This document shows positions 8,364 through 17,541 of a stretch of 64,000 nucleotides of DNA, piece after piece; the stretch's first letter is position 1; every line of letters begins with the position of its first letter. The translations under genes and the position numbers were made by a program. Under the pieces are notes generated by a model. The model made no database searches. It saw only the letters and a program-made list of their open reading frames with translations, and was not told where the DNA came from. Origin of the DNA: Desulfobulbaceae bacterium (lineage in GTDB: Bacteria; Desulfobacterota; Desulfobulbia; Desulfobulbales; SURF-16); NCBI GenBank assembly GCA_002868945.1, contig PKTX01000005.1:1-64000 (forward strand), in the 5' to 3' direction.

Positions 8364-9809
8364 CTACTGAAGAAGACTCAGGGCTCCCTGCGGGATCTGG
8401 TTGGCCTGGGACAACATGGCCATACCAGCCTGCTGGAGGATCTGAGACTTGGTCAAGGCAGAGGTCTCGGCCGCAAAATCCGCATCAACAATCCGAGAAC
8501 GGGCCGCTGAGATATTCTCGGAGACGTTCATCAGGTTGGCGATGGTGGACTCGAAACGGTTCTGCACCGCACCAAGGGAGGCCCGGTTGGTGTCGATCTT
8601 GGCAATGGCCTCATCGATAACCTTAAGGGCGTCATTGGAACCAGTCTGACTGGAGATATCCACATCAGAAACCGCCTCCAGGCCAGAGTTGCCATCGGTG
8701 ATTACTCCCGAAGTGGTAGTACCATCGGCGATGGAGTAAGAGCGATCACTGTGGAAGGTGACCTGCCCCTCGACAATAGCACTATCTGTTGTGGCAGCAG
8801 CGCCAAGGGAGGTTGCGCCAACATCCAAGGTCGCGGCGCCAACCGTGGCGACATCGGCGAAGATGATGTTTTCACCGCTGGCGTGCTCCAGGCTGATACC
8901 GGTGGTGGTTACCGTGGCGGTGATGCCGGTCTTGGCGCTCTGATCATTAATAGCGGCGGCCAAATCGGTATAGTTACCATTAGAGATAGAGGCAGAGATA
9001 TTGGCCGCGTCGCCACTGCCATTGTCGCCGTAAAGCTCAAAGGAGACACTGTCATCAGCGCTCAGGGCAATATCAACGGTGGTTTTTGCGTCAGCGGTAA
9101 CGCCGGTGCTGGCAGTTTCCAGGTTGACGTTGGCGGCAATATCCTTGGCAGAGTCAGTGTTTGTAGTAGAAATACTCTTACTGCCAACGGGGCCGTTGAT
9201 AGTGAAGGAGCCGGTGGCGATGCTGCCACTCGCTACTGCTGCTGTATAATCAGTTACTGCCGCGCCAACAGTACTCGCGGTTGAGGTGAACTGATTATCA
9301 CCCATGCCATCGGCCCGGGCATTACCAATCGAGACGGAAATGGTCTCACCCGCCTCGGAACCAACATGAAACTTGGCAGCGGTGAAGCTACCGTCAATAA
9401 TCCTTTTACCGTTGAAGGTGGTGGTATCGGCAATACGATTGAGCTCAGCCTTGAGCTGAACAACCTCGTCTTGCAGAGCCTGACGATCGGCAGCAGTATT
9501 GGTATCGTTGGCAGACTGAACAGCCAGTTCCAGCATACGCTGGAGGATGTTGGTGGACTCCTGCATGGCACCTTCAGCGGTCTGGGCCAGGGAGATACCG
9601 TCATTGGCGTTCCGGGCCGCCTGATTCAGGCCACGGATCTGCGAGGTCATCCGGTCGGAGATAGCCAGACCGGCCGCATCATCCTTGGCACTGTTGATCC
9701 GCAGACCAGAAGAAAGACGCTGCAGAGAGGTGTTTAATGTCTTCTGGGAGCCGTTGAGGTTACGCTGGGCGGTCAACGACGCCACATTAGTGTTTACTGT
9801 AATAGCCAT
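8364..9809 (-). CDS. fliC: Flagellin
   Basis: A 481-residue major filament protein. The N-terminal D0/D1 region has [20 protein letters not shown] and [20 protein letters not shown]. The C-terminal D1/D0 region has [20 protein letters not shown] and ends in [14 protein letters not shown]. Residues ~175-370 are a Ser/Thr/Ala-rich variable domain, the usual site of O-glycosylation. The gene has a near-consensus sigma-28 promoter and a strong terminator of its own. The adjacent nonulosonate/maf operon suggests this flagellin is the glycosylated substrate. Confidence 0.97.
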   Translation of the reverse strand: MAITVNTNVASLTAQRNLNGSQKTLNTSLQRLSSGLRINSAKDDAAGLAISDRMTSQIRGLNQAARNANDGISLAQTAEGAMQESTNILQRMLELAVQSANDTNTAADRQALQDEVVQLKAELNRIADTTTFNGKRIIDGSFTAAKFHVGSEAGETISVSIGNARADGMGDNQFTSTASTVGAAVTDYTAAVASGSIATGSFTINGPVGSKSISTTNTDSAKDIAANVNLETASTGVTADAKTTVDIALSADDSVSFELYGDNGSGDAANISASISNGNYTDLAAAINDQSAKTGITATVTTTGISLEHASGENIIFADVATVGAATLDVGATSLGAAATTDSAIVEGQVTFHSDRSYSIADGTTTSGVITDGNSGLEAVSDVDISSQTGSNDALKVIDEAIAKIDTNRASLGAVQNRFESTIANLMNVSENISAARSRIVDADFAAETSALTKSQILQQAGMAMLSQANQIPQGALSLLQ

Positions 9810-9963
9810 GGTTACTAACCTCCGTGTTAGTTTGGTTGTGTTCCATAATGCCGACCGGCATCCTTGCCTGGTCAGCTTTTGCCCTTTAAAACGTTCTTAT
9901 GCTTACATGGCCTTGTTATTCTCACCTCCTCTTTTGCGGCCTTATTTTGTGCTTACACCAAGC

Positions 9964-9990
9964 ATATCGGCACGAAAGAAAACAACTTGA
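9964..9990 (-). promoter_or_regulatory. Sigma-28 (FliA) promoter of flagellin
   Basis: On the minus strand TCAAGTTG (9983-9990), an 11-bp spacer, then GCCGATAT (9964-9971). The FliA consensus is TAAAGTTT-N11-GCCGATAA, so two to three positions differ and the spacing is exact. The predicted leader is ~150 nt. AACACGGAGGTTAG before the ATG gives a strong ribosome-binding site. Confidence 0.85.
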
Positions 9991-10044
9991 ATATTTTTTA
10001 CTTTAAAAAGAGCTGCCGTTGAAAAAAGAAGATGAGAAAGAATG

Positions 10045-10077
10045 AATGAAGAAAACAGGGCCTCGAAAGTGCCCTGT
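10045..10077 (-). terminator. Intrinsic terminator of the leg/maf operon
   Basis: Stem ACAGGGC (10055-10061) with GCCCTGT (10071-10077) and a nine-base loop. On the minus strand TTTTCTTC follows. It lies 35 bp after the maf stop, between that operon and the flagellin promoter. Confidence 0.78.
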
Positions 10078-10111
10078 CAAAAGACAAACAGATTGAAAAA
10101 ATGCCACAAAA

Positions 10112-12088
10112 TCATAGAGGCTCGGCGGCCTTGGGCCATTCCAAACTATCAAGCACCTCTCGCAATGCCTTTAGGCCGTTAGCATAAAGCATCTCGAGCT
10201 CCCCTTCTGTTTTTGCGTAAATCATGGCCCGGTACCACTCTGTCACGACATCGCAGAGAGGATGCAGAAAAACGCGCATGCGCATATCATTGGCACGCGT
10301 ATCACAATATTTATTGACAGTTTGTGTCAAATCTACCTCAATAGCCCGGACAAAAAGCGGCCAACTAAACGTTTCCGCAAATAAATCGCTAATTTCGCGG
10401 CGCATCTCAGCCAACAACTCGTGGCCCCTTTTTGGATAGGGCGCCCAGTCCTTGTCGCTCATCCGAGGGAAAAGACGAGCAACCTCCAAGGCACCCAGCT
10501 TGGCCCCCTCACCGCTAAGCAAAACAGCACCACTCCGCACGGGCACTGTGCCCTTAATAAAAGCGCCGTCAGAAAGATTATAGACGGTGGTCGCCGCCTC
10601 TAATTCAAGTACACATTGCTCCAGAGCGAGCTTGGCAAACCAGAGATAACTGTCGGTTTTGAGGAGTCCTTCCGACTCAGGAAAGTTGCTCTTGGCTACC
10701 GGGACTGTATCCCGCTTTTCATAGTCGAAGGTTGATTGATTGTTCTGCGGGGAGGAGCCAAGGGTCTGAAAGGCATGGGATCCTCCCTCGGCATCCCGCA
10801 TACTTAAATCGGCCCCAGCCAGATATATATTTTGTGGTCGCAACCAACAGGCCACACTCATGGCGGTGTTCAGCGAGGTGGGGCCAATATTAGCTAAAGC
10901 CCTTGTCCACTTAACACTGTTTGGAAAAAGGTTCTGCGCAACCAGAATAGCTTCTGGCGCGGCTGCGACAATATCCGGATCAACCTTGTAATAAAAAACC
11001 GTGGGACATTCGAGGAGGTAGTTAGCCAAAATTGGATCCTGGACATCAAGAAAGGTCTGAATATCGGGCTCAATTCCATTTTGATGTAAAATCAAGCCCG
11101 TTGACATGGCCGTAATAATCAAAAGATTCTTTTGATTGGCACGCAACCATTCCAAATCATTTTTCAGGCTGGGACCACTGCCAACGACAGCTATGTTTGG
11201 CAAGGTCAAAGAAGACCCAGGTTTTTTTTCCCGGCCACAGTAGCGATACCCCTGCCTGACATTATATGCGCCATTTTCGAGGCCTCGCAAGTCCCGACCA
11301 TAAGGGACATGGGCCTGATACTTTGCCTGCCGCAACGCGACTTGCTCGACAATACCTTTAAACAAAGGATCGTTATATACCGGCAAGAATCGCACCCATA
11401 CCCGGGATGTGATATCTACCTCATTAAAAAAATTATCCACCAAGTCAATGGGCAGCTCCCTGCCGACACTCAAAGATAAAGGCTCAAATCTTTTGGCGAG
11501 AAACTCATAATCTAGAAAATAGCAGGACAGTAAAAACGCCTCTATATCGGGCTCAACAAGAATAATCTGGGTTGGTGCAACGTTTTCAAGATAAGAAACA
11601 ATATGCAGACCATGAAAGATGCCAAGGAAGACCACCGGTCCGCTGTGCAGCAAATCATCCTGCCCAGCAGGAAGATCCAGCTCGCCTGTTGTCCTCCTCA
11701 GCTTAATTTCCGGGCAGCCCTCATAGAGGTTATCCAAAAAACCTCTGACAAGATCCCCATGGCTTGTCTCGCCAAAATCCCCATGAAGCGGCTTAACAAC
11801 ATTGATCCAGCCGGAATGATATGGAGCAGCCAGTCTTTGCGCTTGCCCCAACAAATCACCAGCAGGATGACAGTACAATCCTGACTTTTTCTCGATAATA
11901 TCGAGGAAATCTTCGGTAACCTTTACTTCATAGTCACTGACATCGGTTGTTTTGAGCAACTCAGCAAATTTTGCAAACGCTTTTTCCTTTTCAAAAAAAC
12001 GCTGATTCTTCTGGCGCATACGCCGCAAAATCTTCAGTCGTTTTTTGGGCGGTGCAGCTTGCAATTTTTGAATAATATTTATAGCCAT
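10112..12088 (-). CDS. maf: Motility accessory factor (Maf) flagellin glycosyltransferase
   Basis: A 658-residue protein. The central MAF_flag10/DUF115 (MptE-like) domain is marked by NIAVVGSGPSLKNDLEWLRA (about residues 295-315), LIITAMSTGLILHQNGIEPD and a later GADLSM. Maf enzymes transfer CMP-activated nonulosonic acids (pseudaminic or legionaminic) to Ser/Thr of flagellin in the cytosol before export. It is the last gene of the nonulosonate operon and lies next to fliC, which supports this role. The ATG at 12088 was preferred to the frame start at 12097. The C-terminal ~170 residues are helical and less conserved. Confidence 0.9.
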   Translation of the reverse strand: MAINIIQKLQAAPPKKRLKILRRMRQKNQRFFEKEKAFAKFAELLKTTDVSDYEVKVTEDFLDIIEKKSGLYCHPAGDLLGQAQRLAAPYHSGWINVVKPLHGDFGETSHGDLVRGFLDNLYEGCPEIKLRRTTGELDLPAGQDDLLHSGPVVFLGIFHGLHIVSYLENVAPTQIILVEPDIEAFLLSCYFLDYEFLAKRFEPLSLSVGRELPIDLVDNFFNEVDITSRVWVRFLPVYNDPLFKGIVEQVALRQAKYQAHVPYGRDLRGLENGAYNVRQGYRYCGREKKPGSSLTLPNIAVVGSGPSLKNDLEWLRANQKNLLIITAMSTGLILHQNGIEPDIQTFLDVQDPILANYLLECPTVFYYKVDPDIVAAAPEAILVAQNLFPNSVKWTRALANIGPTSLNTAMSVACWLRPQNIYLAGADLSMRDAEGGSHAFQTLGSSPQNNQSTFDYEKRDTVPVAKSNFPESEGLLKTDSYLWFAKLALEQCVLELEAATTVYNLSDGAFIKGTVPVRSGAVLLSGEGAKLGALEVARLFPRMSDKDWAPYPKRGHELLAEMRREISDLFAETFSWPLFVRAIEVDLTQTVNKYCDTRANDMRMRVFLHPLCDVVTEWYRAMIYAKTEGELEMLYANGLKALREVLDSLEWPKAAEPL

Positions 12089-12125
12089 AAAAACCATTTG
12101 TCATGGGGATGCAAAGAACTATAGG

Positions 12126-12836
12126 TCAGCCCTTCTTCGTTATACTTTCTCTATCAGAGTCTAAAAAAAACTCCGCCATTTTAAAATCCCACTCTGTATC
12201 AATATCCACGGCCTCTTGCGGCGATTCTATTAATAAAGGTACTGCCATTTTCCCTATGAAAGACCGAGTTGATCGCAATTCCGAGGGAGAAATCAAATAA
12301 AAACCACCGTTGACCACATAGACTAGTGGAAGATCCTGAGATCTTTTCTGAAAGCCATGCTCTTCCAGGAAAGGAACCAGACACCCTCCCTCCTTCTTCA
12401 GCATCCACATCGGATGGGCATAGGCAGGCGAGACCCCCAGCACAGCTTGTTGATCACACTCGGCAAACAATTTAATGCCTTTTCGCACCGTCTCTTTGGT
12501 TCTCAATGGCGATGTCGGCTGCAACAAGAGAATACCATCAACTTTGCCCCTGGTCGATTCATACCAATCAAGGGCATGCAGCGCCACATCAACGGAGCTG
12601 GCAGTATCGGTCGCCAACCTATGTGGTCGCAGCCACGGCACAAACGCACCGGCCCTTTTGCTTACCTCGGCAATCGTAGGATCATCTGTAGAGACAAGAA
12701 TGTCGCAAATCTCTGGGATTTCTAAGGCAACAGCGATAGACCAAACGATCAGAGGTTTTCCACCCAGCATCTGAATATTTTTCCCCGGCAGACGTTTGGA
12801 ACCGCCACGCGCCGGGATGAGAGCGAGAATCTTCAC
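12126..12836 (-). CDS. legF: CMP-nonulosonate (legionaminate) cytidylyltransferase
   Basis: A 236-residue protein of the NeuA/PseF/LegF family. The CTP-binding loop ALIPARGGSKRLPGKNI is at residues 5-21, followed by LVSTDDPTIAEV and LLLQPTSPLR. It activates the nonulosonic acid with CMP so that Maf can transfer it. It overlaps the preceding ptmE-like gene by 4 bp. LegF rather than PseF is inferred from the LegB/LegC/LegI neighbours, since the sequence itself does not settle the substrate. Confidence 0.88.
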   Translation of the reverse strand: MKILALIPARGGSKRLPGKNIQMLGGKPLIVWSIAVALEIPEICDILVSTDDPTIAEVSKRAGAFVPWLRPHRLATDTASSVDVALHALDWYESTRGKVDGILLLQPTSPLRTKETVRKGIKLFAECDQQAVLGVSPAYAHPMWMLKKEGGCLVPFLEEHGFQKRSQDLPLVYVVNGGFYLISPSELRSTRSFIGKMAVPLLIESPQEAVDIDTEWDFKMAEFFLDSDRESITKKG

Positions 12837-13918
12837 AATTTTTTCTTAGTTGAACTTAAGCGTGCTGCAGCCAAATCATCTGGTCTCCCCACATCAAGCC
12901 AGGGTTCGTGCATGGGATAGGCCACTGTCCGTTTCCCTTGAGCCTGCAGACGCTCAAAGAGAGTCGGCATATCGCAATGGACATTGGCACTCAAGACATT
13001 CAGGGCATCCGGGTCGAGGACATAGACACCGGCATTGACATGACTGCGGGCCACGGGCTTTTCCTCAAATCCGACAATTTCGACGCCTTTGGTCTGTACA
13101 ACTCCAAAGGGGTGCTGCCATTCATGGACGCGCACAGCCATGGTGGCAGCAGCATTATGGCGGATGTGGAAATCGAGCAGTTCGCCGTAGTGTATATCCG
13201 TAATAACATCACCGTTGGTGACCACAAAGGGGATATCTGGACCTGGATCGAGCAACCCAAGTGCACCAGCAGTCCCCAAGGGAGACGACTCCCGCAGATA
13301 ATCGATCTGTACATCCAGGCGCCCTCCATCACCAAAATAATCTTCAATCATTTTGCCCAGGTAATGAATAGACAGTATAAAATGACTGAAGCCCTCCAGT
13401 TTGGCGCGCTCAATGATATGCTCAAGCATCGGTTTCCCTGCCACGGGCAACAAAGGCTTAGGGCAGTTTTGAGTGTGTGGCCGGAGGCGTGTACCCATAC
13501 CACCGGCCATAATAACCATCATATTGGAACGCGTTGGTGGCGTGGTGATTGTATCCCATAAATGCAATCCGACGACGTGATGGGATCCATCAACAACCGG
13601 AATCTGCTGAATCTTATTGGCAATCATCAGCTGCATGACCATCTTACGTCCCATCTCAGGCGGCACCACCAATGGATTACGATTGATAACGCTTGCAATA
13701 GGACTATTGAGGTCCAGCCCCTTGAGCAAGCCACGCCGTATATCTCCGTCAGAAATTGTGCCTTCCAACTCACCAACTCCATTGACCACCATGACAATCT
13801 TGATCGCAACCAGATCTAAATTCTTGATCGCCTGCTGACAACTTGCACTAGCAGGGAGAATGGCCTGGCGCCAAATTTCCTCGGTCAAGGTGTTAACTTT
13901 TTCGTGCATTGCAGACAT
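12833..13918 (-). CDS. CBS-domain sugar-nucleotide nucleotidyltransferase (PtmE-like)
   Basis: A 361-residue protein with two CBS motifs in residues ~1-125, the first reading GTISDGDIRRGLLKGLD. A nucleotidyltransferase follows: MVIMAGGMGTRLRPHTQN then CPKPLLPVAGKPMLEHII, with VTNGDVITD further on. This CBS plus NTP-transferase fusion is the architecture of PtmE, which makes GDP-glucosamine for the Campylobacter legionaminate route. Here it may supply the hexosamine nucleotide that starts the pathway. It lies in the operon with a 4-bp overlap into legF and a 6-bp gap after the deacetylase. Confidence 0.82.
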   Translation of the reverse strand: MSAMHEKVNTLTEEIWRQAILPASASCQQAIKNLDLVAIKIVMVVNGVGELEGTISDGDIRRGLLKGLDLNSPIASVINRNPLVVPPEMGRKMVMQLMIANKIQQIPVVDGSHHVVGLHLWDTITTPPTRSNMMVIMAGGMGTRLRPHTQNCPKPLLPVAGKPMLEHIIERAKLEGFSHFILSIHYLGKMIEDYFGDGGRLDVQIDYLRESSPLGTAGALGLLDPGPDIPFVVTNGDVITDIHYGELLDFHIRHNAAATMAVRVHEWQHPFGVVQTKGVEIVGFEEKPVARSHVNAGVYVLDPDALNVLSANVHCDMPTLFERLQAQGKRTVAYPMHEPWLDVGRPDDLAAARLSSTKKKL

Positions 13919-13924
13919 CCTGAG

Positions 13925-14587
13925 TTACGACCTTTCCCGCAACAACTCAAAGGCCTCAGCAGCTTTAAATCCAGAGGCCGCACCACGAAGGCTAGCCAAG
14001 GCGTGAATGGCCTCATGACTACGAGGGAAAGGGAATAGCCCTTGTTCTGAGGCGTAAATACCCATTGCCCGCAATTTGTCATTGAGAAAAGGCTCTATAT
14101 TGATGAACACATTCGGACGAAAACCCTGATGCGGCCCCAAGCCGAAATCTGTTTCAGAAAGCGTTTCATAGGCCAGAATACGTTTAACGAAGGGATAGCG
14201 AAACCATTTCGTACAACCTGTCACCGCATCGAAGACAATGCGGTGATCAGTGTGAACATCAGATGGATGGGGCACAAAGACCTCTTCCGGCTCAAACAAT
14301 TTAAAGACTCCAGAAATTGCAGCGACCAAATCACTCATTGAGACTTGGTCAAGCTGGGCGGGTGGAAAATTGAGGGTAAAGACTTCATCAAAGCCAAACA
14401 GGTCAGTGACCCGCTTAATCTCCTCTGTCCGTTGCTTGACTTTTTCAGAATCCCAGCCGTAGTCCACAGAGATAGCCGTCACAATCAGCCAGGCCACTTT
14501 TGCGCCCTCTGCTTTACGGCGCAAGATTGTGCCACCAACGCCGAGGACCTCGTCGTCTGGATGGGGAGCAACAATAATTTGCCTCAT
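13925..14587 (-). CDS. PIG-L/LmbE family N-deacetylase
   Basis: A 220-residue protein. The zinc-binding motif HPDDEVLGVGG is at residues 9-19, with the downstream HPSDVHTDHRIVF carrying the second His set. The family removes acetyl groups from N-acetylated sugars. In a nonulosonate operon it could deacetylate the C5 or C7 amino group to allow another acyl group, or act on a sugar-nucleotide precursor; that is inference. It overlaps the upstream legG-like gene by 4 bp. Confidence 0.85.
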   Translation of the reverse strand: MRQIIVAPHPDDEVLGVGGTILRRKAEGAKVAWLIVTAISVDYGWDSEKVKQRTEEIKRVTDLFGFDEVFTLNFPPAQLDQVSMSDLVAAISGVFKLFEPEEVFVPHPSDVHTDHRIVFDAVTGCTKWFRYPFVKRILAYETLSETDFGLGPHQGFRPNVFINIEPFLNDKLRAMGIYASEQGLFPFPRSHEAIHALASLRGAASGFKAAEAFELLRERS

Positions 14588-15753
14588 GCTATATTTGCCT
14601 CGTCAAGATTAGGAAGGGGATTATTTTTTTGTACCAAAATATTGCGCGGCAAATTATTTAGCTGCCCAACCACCTCAACAATTTTCCGAGAAACCCCAGG
14701 GACACCATAATCTTCACAAGGAGCTGGTGCCTCCGACTTGAGCATACCTAAAATAGTATTTTTTATAAAAAAAGCGTCAGCTACACAGGGCACATGAACA
14801 ACACTGGCAGGCCTGTGCCTTCCTTTCTGTCGATCACCAATTAACAAACAGCGTTGGCCCAACAACGGCACCTCAAGTACCTGGCTAGAGGAATTTCCGA
14901 CAACAATCTTAGATTCTTTGATTGCATAAAGATACTTTGGGGAACCAAGAGATTCGACAAGTTGGAACCATTCCTTCCCCTCAAATTCATTATAAACATC
15001 AAGTAACTCTTGAACTCCAGGTTCGTGATTAGGACACGTTGCAAGACATCGAAGTTTCATTTGACTTTGTATCAACTCTAATGCTTCTAGGGTTAACCGC
15101 AAATCCCTGGCAACAGCATTTGATGCTTGCAATGTCATGGGATTGAATGAAATTAACACATCGCAAATACTTTCCCCCCCTGACGTTTGAGTTATACATA
15201 CCATGTCATCAACTACTGGAGAACCGACCAAAAACACTCTAGATTCTTCCTGTTTCATTGCAATCAAATTATCGTATGCGGTCTTATTAACAGGAAAATG
15301 AACACTTGCTAAATGACTCATGGCATGTCTAACATGATCATCAAAATGCCCGCCATTCGAGATATCACCACCGAACAAATGGGCGATTGGAATACGTTGG
15401 TAGAAAGCAGACTGCTCCAAGGCGAAAGATTCATATCTATCACCAGCGACCATTAACAAGTCACATTTAAAGAAATCATTTCGTGAAAATCCATAAACCA
15501 ATCTACCAAAATGCTCATTAAGTGATTCATCTTTTTTTATTTTTGTCTCCCTCCATTGCACGATTTCAATAGAAGATTTTTTAAAATCTCTGAATGCATC
15601 CTCGCTACAGTTATTTAAAGCATCAGAATAGAGGATAAGCGTTCCGCGTAGGACATACTCATACTCCGCCCTCTCCGTCATTTCCTTCAAGAGAGGTCTA
15701 ATTAGGCCGTACTCACTTCTATTCGAACATGATATCCAGACACTTTTGATCAT
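14584..15753 (-). CDS. legG: Hydrolysing UDP-sugar 2-epimerase, NeuC/LegG-like
   Basis: A 389-residue protein. SNRSEYGLIRPLLKEM near the N-terminus, VAGDRYES, and HVRHAMSHLASVHFPVN are NeuC/LegG landmarks. The family removes UDP and epimerises C2, here presumably giving a 2,4-diamino-trideoxy-mannose for LegI. The conserved HxHGGE loop reads HLFGGDISNGG, so the catalytic Glu appears as Asp. The gene is clearly richer in A+T than its neighbours, which suggests separate acquisition. It starts on the last base of the methyltransferase gene and overlaps the deacetylase by 4 bp. Confidence 0.75.
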   Translation of the reverse strand: MIKSVWISCSNRSEYGLIRPLLKEMTERAEYEYVLRGTLILYSDALNNCSEDAFRDFKKSSIEIVQWRETKIKKDESLNEHFGRLVYGFSRNDFFKCDLLMVAGDRYESFALEQSAFYQRIPIAHLFGGDISNGGHFDDHVRHAMSHLASVHFPVNKTAYDNLIAMKQEESRVFLVGSPVVDDMVCITQTSGGESICDVLISFNPMTLQASNAVARDLRLTLEALELIQSQMKLRCLATCPNHEPGVQELLDVYNEFEGKEWFQLVESLGSPKYLYAIKESKIVVGNSSSQVLEVPLLGQRCLLIGDRQKGRHRPASVVHVPCVADAFFIKNTILGMLKSEAPAPCEDYGVPGVSRKIVEVVGQLNNLPRNILVQKNNPLPNLDEANIA

Positions 15754-16529
15754 TATTTCCTGGCCGTCACCACGGTTATATATTTAGAGACTAATAGACA
15801 ATTATTCGTCTCACTATATTCAGTTGCCCGTGCCAACAATTCCTCGGCATGTAAGTCTGAACACTCTCTGACTTGTGGCGTAGAACAAACGTACTTAGCC
15901 CACTCCTCTGAACTGGGGAAATATAATGAACCATCAACTTCATCCAGATTTGCAGTTGAAAATCGACGAAAAATTTCAGGTACAATTTTAGAATGAAAAT
16001 TATCTATTCTGACATTTTTTTTAACAACCGGTCCTTTGCCAACTATTATTTTTTTGCAAAATTCATTAATTTCTACTGCATGGGTCGATTTTGATGGCCC
16101 GACCACAAAAAGATACCCATCATCACTAAGCAAGGAATGCAAGTTTTTAACAAGGTCAACCGGTCTCATCGTATAATAAATTGAGTAAACAGAAAAAATA
16201 GCATCAAAACTACCGTGTTGGAATACCGGCAACGCGTCCATGCTTGAGTTTATAAGAAGAGCACCCTGTTGCCGCTTACAGGAAAACTCTTGCAGTAAAT
16301 CTTTGGAAATATCAATCCCGACATAGCATTGGGCTTTACTGGCAAATAATTCATAAAAATTCCCCGAGCCACAACCAAGATCTAATATTTTTGAGTTATT
16401 ATGAACGTGATCAAGACATGCTTTTAAGACTTTTTCCAGTGAGGTTTTAGAAAACCGTTTATGGGCCCTAATGCGGTTTTCGAGATCACTGACGGACTCA
16501 TTGTATTCCACTGACCTTGCTCCTGTCAT
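15753..16529 (-). CDS. Class I SAM-dependent methyltransferase
   Basis: A 258-residue protein. Motif I ILDLGCGSGNFYELF lies at residues ~48-62, followed by YVGIDISKDLL and a post-motif region FDAIFSVYSIYYTMRPVDLV. The acceptor is unknown. Its place inside the nonulosonate operon suggests O- or N-methylation of the sugar or of an acyl amino group. The coding sequence is A+T-rich, like the adjoining legG-like gene. The spacing to legI is 16 bp. Confidence 0.82.
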   Translation of the reverse strand: MTGARSVEYNESVSDLENRIRAHKRFSKTSLEKVLKACLDHVHNNSKILDLGCGSGNFYELFASKAQCYVGIDISKDLLQEFSCKRQQGALLINSSMDALPVFQHGSFDAIFSVYSIYYTMRPVDLVKNLHSLLSDDGYLFVVGPSKSTHAVEINEFCKKIIVGKGPVVKKNVRIDNFHSKIVPEIFRRFSTANLDEVDGSLYFPSSEEWAKYVCSTPQVRECSDLHAEELLARATEYSETNNCLLVSKYITVVTARK

Positions 16530-16545
16530 TTAACGTCTTTCTTGT

Positions 16546-17541
16546 TCATATCAATTCATCTTCCCTGTAGTTACGCAGGGCACTCTGACCGATGACTTCA
16601 TCCCAGCGCATCGGGGAGATGCCGGTGCCGGGACGCTTAGCGGTAATGTTCTTTACTGTGAAGGCCTCACCCACTTTGATGGCTTGGTTGGCCACCAATG
16701 ATTTCCGGGCAACAAGTTTGTTCCTGGATTCACTCGGGGTAAGGCGTTTGATCCCATCTCCAAGTGCAACTTCAATATTACGAATAGCGGCGACCATGGC
16801 CTTGAACTCTTCTGGTTCAAGGCTGGCCTTGTGATCGGGTCCAGGCAGGTTGCGATCTAAGGTGATGTGCTTCTCAATGACAACAGCCCCCAAGGCGACG
16901 GCGGCAATGGCAACCTCGATACCGACCGTATGGTCGGAATAACCTACCGCGACGCCAAATGCTGTTTGAATGCTCTGCATGGCACGCAGATTGACTTCCA
17001 CCATGGCCGCGGGATATTCAGTGGTGCAATGCAACACCGTGATTTGGGCACGCGGCGTGCCGAATTGTTCAAGCACCTCAATTGCCGCCTCTATCTCACC
17101 CATGTTCGCCATGCCAGTGGACATAATAACGCCCTTGCCGAGCCTGCCGACATGGCGCAGGTAGGGCAGATTGGTAATCTCACCGGAAGGAATCTTGAAG
17201 AGATCCTGACCAAGATCTACAAGCAGATCAATGCTGTCGACATCAAACCCAGTGGAAAAAAAACGGATACTGCGTGCAGCACAATGGGCCATAAGCTCCT
17301 TATGCATCTCGGCAGAAAGTTCCAACCGGTGGAGCATCTCGTATTGCGATTCCGAGCTGTCCGAGGTCTGGGTCTGGTAGTCAGCCTTTTTAGCATTATG
17401 GGTGGCAAGACGATCGCTGTTAAACGTCTGAAACTTGACAAGATCCGCTCCGGCCTCGGCGGCCACATCGATCAACTGCTTGGCCAGATCAATATCGCCG
17501 TTATGGTTGACGCCGGCTTCGGCGATAATGAGTGTTCTCAA
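16546..17541 (-). CDS. legI: Legionaminic/sialic acid synthase
   Basis: About 331 residues, NeuB family. The TIM-barrel start is IIAEAGVNHNGDIDLAKQLI, with VKFQTFNSDRL and later GYSDHTVGIEV and VIEKHITLD. A C-terminal SAF/antifreeze-like domain contains RKSLVANQAI and ITAKRPGTGISP. It condenses phosphoenolpyruvate with the aminosugar to form the nonulosonate. I chose the TTG at 17541 because it overlaps the preceding TGA as TTGA, matching the ATGA overlaps elsewhere in the operon. GGGGG lies at a suitable distance, and homology begins there. An in-frame ATG at 17574 would overlap the upstream gene by 37 bp. Confidence 0.92.
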   Translation of the reverse strand: MRTLIIAEAGVNHNGDIDLAKQLIDVAAEAGADLVKFQTFNSDRLATHNAKKADYQTQTSDSSESQYEMLHRLELSAEMHKELMAHCAARSIRFFSTGFDVDSIDLLVDLGQDLFKIPSGEITNLPYLRHVGRLGKGVIMSTGMANMGEIEAAIEVLEQFGTPRAQITVLHCTTEYPAAMVEVNLRAMQSIQTAFGVAVGYSDHTVGIEVAIAAVALGAVVIEKHITLDRNLPGPDHKASLEPEEFKAMVAAIRNIEVALGDGIKRLTPSESRNKLVARKSLVANQAIKVGEAFTVKNITAKRPGTGISPMRWDEVIGQSALRNYREDELI

